Shown one piece after another: positions 41,806 to 42,882 of a DNA stretch of 42,882 nt. The notes below the pieces were generated by a model, which worked only from the letters and a program-made list of their open reading frames with translations, had not been told where the DNA came from and made no database searches. Both the position numbers and the translations under genes were made by a program. Within the stretch, counting starts at the first letter, position 1, and each line of letters starts with the position of its first letter. Source of the DNA: CADEED01 sp035286365 (GTDB lineage Bacteria > Pseudomonadota > Gammaproteobacteria > Steroidobacterales > Steroidobacteraceae); the NCBI GenBank assembly GCA_035286365.1, contig DATHJZ010000180.1, positions 1-42,882 on the forward strand. The letters are read 5' to 3'.

Positions 41806-42455
41806 GCGAATACAGCGAAGCCGAACAATGGGAACGGGCGAAAGAGTGGCTCAAGGGCAATGGCCTGTGGATCATCGCGGGCATCGCGATTGGTGCGGGC
41901 GGGCTGGGCGGATACCGCTGGTACCAGGAGCGCCGTGTCTCCCAAAGTGAAGCCGCCTCGGCGCGGTACGAGGAACTGCTCGACGCCTTCACGCGCAATG
42001 ACCGCACCCGCGGCGAGACGCTGGCCCAGGAGCTCAACAACGAGTACGCCTGGACGCCCTATGCGGCCCTCGGCAATCTGGTCGCGGCGCGCGTTCAGGT
42101 CGATGCGAATGAACTCGACAAGGCTGCGGCGAGTCTCAAGACCGTGATGGACACGGCACCCGAACTGGAAATCAAGATGATCGCACGCATGCGCCTGGCC
42201 CGCGTGCAGTCCGCACAGGGCAAATACGACGACGCGCTGGCCACGCTCAAGGTCGAAGAGGTGGGCGAGTTCGCGCCGCGCTTCGCCGATGCGCGCGGTG
42301 ACGTGTTGCTCGCCAAGGGCGATCGTTCCGGGGCGCTACGCGAATATCTCGCGGCGCGCACCGGCGAAAACAACGGCCGCGTCGACACCGAACTACTCGA
42401 CCTGAAGATCCGCGACCTGGGCGGCACACCGCCGGCCAGCGCAGAAGAATCCTGA
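41802..42455 (+). CDS. yfgM: YfgM-like ancillary SecYEG / TPR membrane protein
   Basis: 217 residues from GTG 41802, which overlaps the hisS stop. Short cytoplasmic start YSEAEQWERAKEWLKGNG, one transmembrane helix about residues 24-42 (LWIIAGIAIGAGGLGGYRWY), and a periplasmic TPR-like domain (KTVMDTAPELEIKMIARMRL, QSAQGKYDDALATLK). In E. coli YfgM associates with PpiD and the Sec translocon. Position between hisS and bamB is conserved. Confidence 0.92.
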   Translation: MSEYSEAEQWERAKEWLKGNGLWIIAGIAIGAGGLGGYRWYQERRVSQSEAASARYEELLDAFTRNDRTRGETLAQELNNEYAWTPYAALGNLVAARVQVDANELDKAAASLKTVMDTAPELEIKMIARMRLARVQSAQGKYDDALATLKVEEVGEFAPRFADARGDVLLAKGDRSGALREYLAARTGENNGRVDTELLDLKIRDLGGTPPASAEES

Positions 42456-42463
42456 GAACAAAG

Positions 42464-42882
42464 ATGAAATACGCATCCCTCTTCGCTCTGGTGGCGCTGG
42501 CCGCGCTCTCGGCCTGCGCCTCCAAGGACAAGAAAGCCGAAAAGCCCGCCGAGCTCACCGACATCCCGAATCCGACCGTGCGCGTGCAGAAGCTGTGGGG
42601 CGCAAGCGTCGGGGGCGGTGGCAAGAAATTGCGCCTCGGGCTGGGAATCGCCAGCGCCGACAACCGCCTGTTTGCGGCCGGCCGCGACGGCGACGTCGCC
42701 GCGTTCGATCTGAAGTCCGGCAAACAGCTGTGGCGCGTGGAGACCAAGCTCGCGCTGGCCGGCGGCACCGGCGTCGGTGGCGACACCGTGGCCGTGGGTT
42801 CGGCCGATGGCCAGGTAGTCGCACTCGCGGCGGCCAACGGCGCCGAGCGCTGGCGCGCCGACGTGAAGGGCGAAGTCCTCTC
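42464..42882 (+). CDS. bamB: Outer-membrane assembly lipoprotein BamB, N-terminal part (runs off window)
   Basis: 139 residues seen. Signal peptide with lipobox LSAC (residues about 13-16), then the beta-propeller starts: FAAGRDGDVAAFDLKSGKQL, WRVETKLALAGGTGVGG and VAVGSADGQVVALAAANGAE, the repeating PQQ-like blades. It is a subunit of the BAM complex. The full protein should be about 380 residues; the rest lies to the right. Confidence 0.92.
   Translation, partial: MKYASLFALVALAALSACASKDKKAEKPAELTDIPNPTVRVQKLWGASVGGGGKKLRLGLGIASADNRLFAAGRDGDVAAFDLKSGKQLWRVETKLALAGGTGVGGDTVAVGSADGQVVALAAANGAERWRADVKGEVL

Noticed and set aside
1..42882. CRISPR arrays, rRNA genes, insertion sequences
   Set aside because: No regularly spaced repeats, no rRNA segments and no transposase frames were found.

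Overview
The window is a gene-dense, GC-rich (about 65%) stretch of a gammaproteobacterial chromosome. The clearest evidence is the order queA-tgt-yajC-secD-secF ... suhB-trmJ-iscS-iscA-ndk-rlmN-pilF-rodZ-hisS-yfgM-bamB, the conserved order of Pseudomonas-like gammaproteobacteria, together with xerD-dsbC and a 3'-CCA-encoding tRNA-Leu. The fused isobutyryl-CoA mutase, the acyl-CoA genes and the stripped isc locus point away from Pseudomonas, towards a Steroidobacter/Nevskia-type or Xanthomonadales-related lineage; that placement is inference. No prophage, insertion sequence or CRISPR array was seen, and no gap between genes exceeds about 170 bp.

Region 1 (1-9.4 kb), amino-acid and CoA-ester catabolism. 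A large NAD-dependent glutamate dehydrogenase runs off the left edge on the minus strand. A MarR regulator is divergent from a tightly packed plus-strand operon: hppD, maiA, both subunits of a 3-oxoacid CoA-transferase, a cysteine-rich exported protein and a nitronate monooxygenase-like enzyme. A near-perfect palindrome lies between marR and hppD. Homogentisate dioxygenase and fumarylacetoacetase, needed to link HppD to MaiA and the CoA-transferase, are not here.

Region 2 (9.4-19.2 kb), acyl-CoA oxidation. On the minus strand a TetR regulator is followed by thiolase, short-chain dehydrogenase, ETF-ubiquinone oxidoreductase and zapE. Divergent from it is icmF, a single-chain B12-dependent acyl-CoA mutase with its G-protein chaperone. 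Two copies of TTAC-N6-GTAA fill the intergenic region, the likely operators of the TetR protein. A plsC-type acyltransferase follows, tail to tail with icmF.

Region 3 (19.3-25.5 kb), mixed housekeeping and envelope genes. This holds xerD, dsbC, a lipoprotein with a TonB-C-like domain, a DUF1772-like remnant, ferredoxin fdxA, a zinc-ribbon NUDIX hydrolase placed 8 nt behind a tRNA-Leu(CAA), and an ECF sigma / membrane protein / double-PDZ operon.

Region 4 (25.6-42.9 kb), conserved core. Queuosine genes and the Sec auxiliary complex come first, then a TerC-family protein, an amino-acid permease with an unusually large loop, suhB and trmJ. Next is a cysteine desulfurase carrying a degenerate IscU-like domain at its C terminus, followed by iscA, ndk, rlmN, pilF, rodZ, hisS, yfgM and the start of bamB. 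Compared with the familiar order, cysE, iscR, stand-alone iscU, hscBA, fdx, iscX and ispG are absent. The desulfurase fusion in this reduced isc locus is the most unusual feature of the window.
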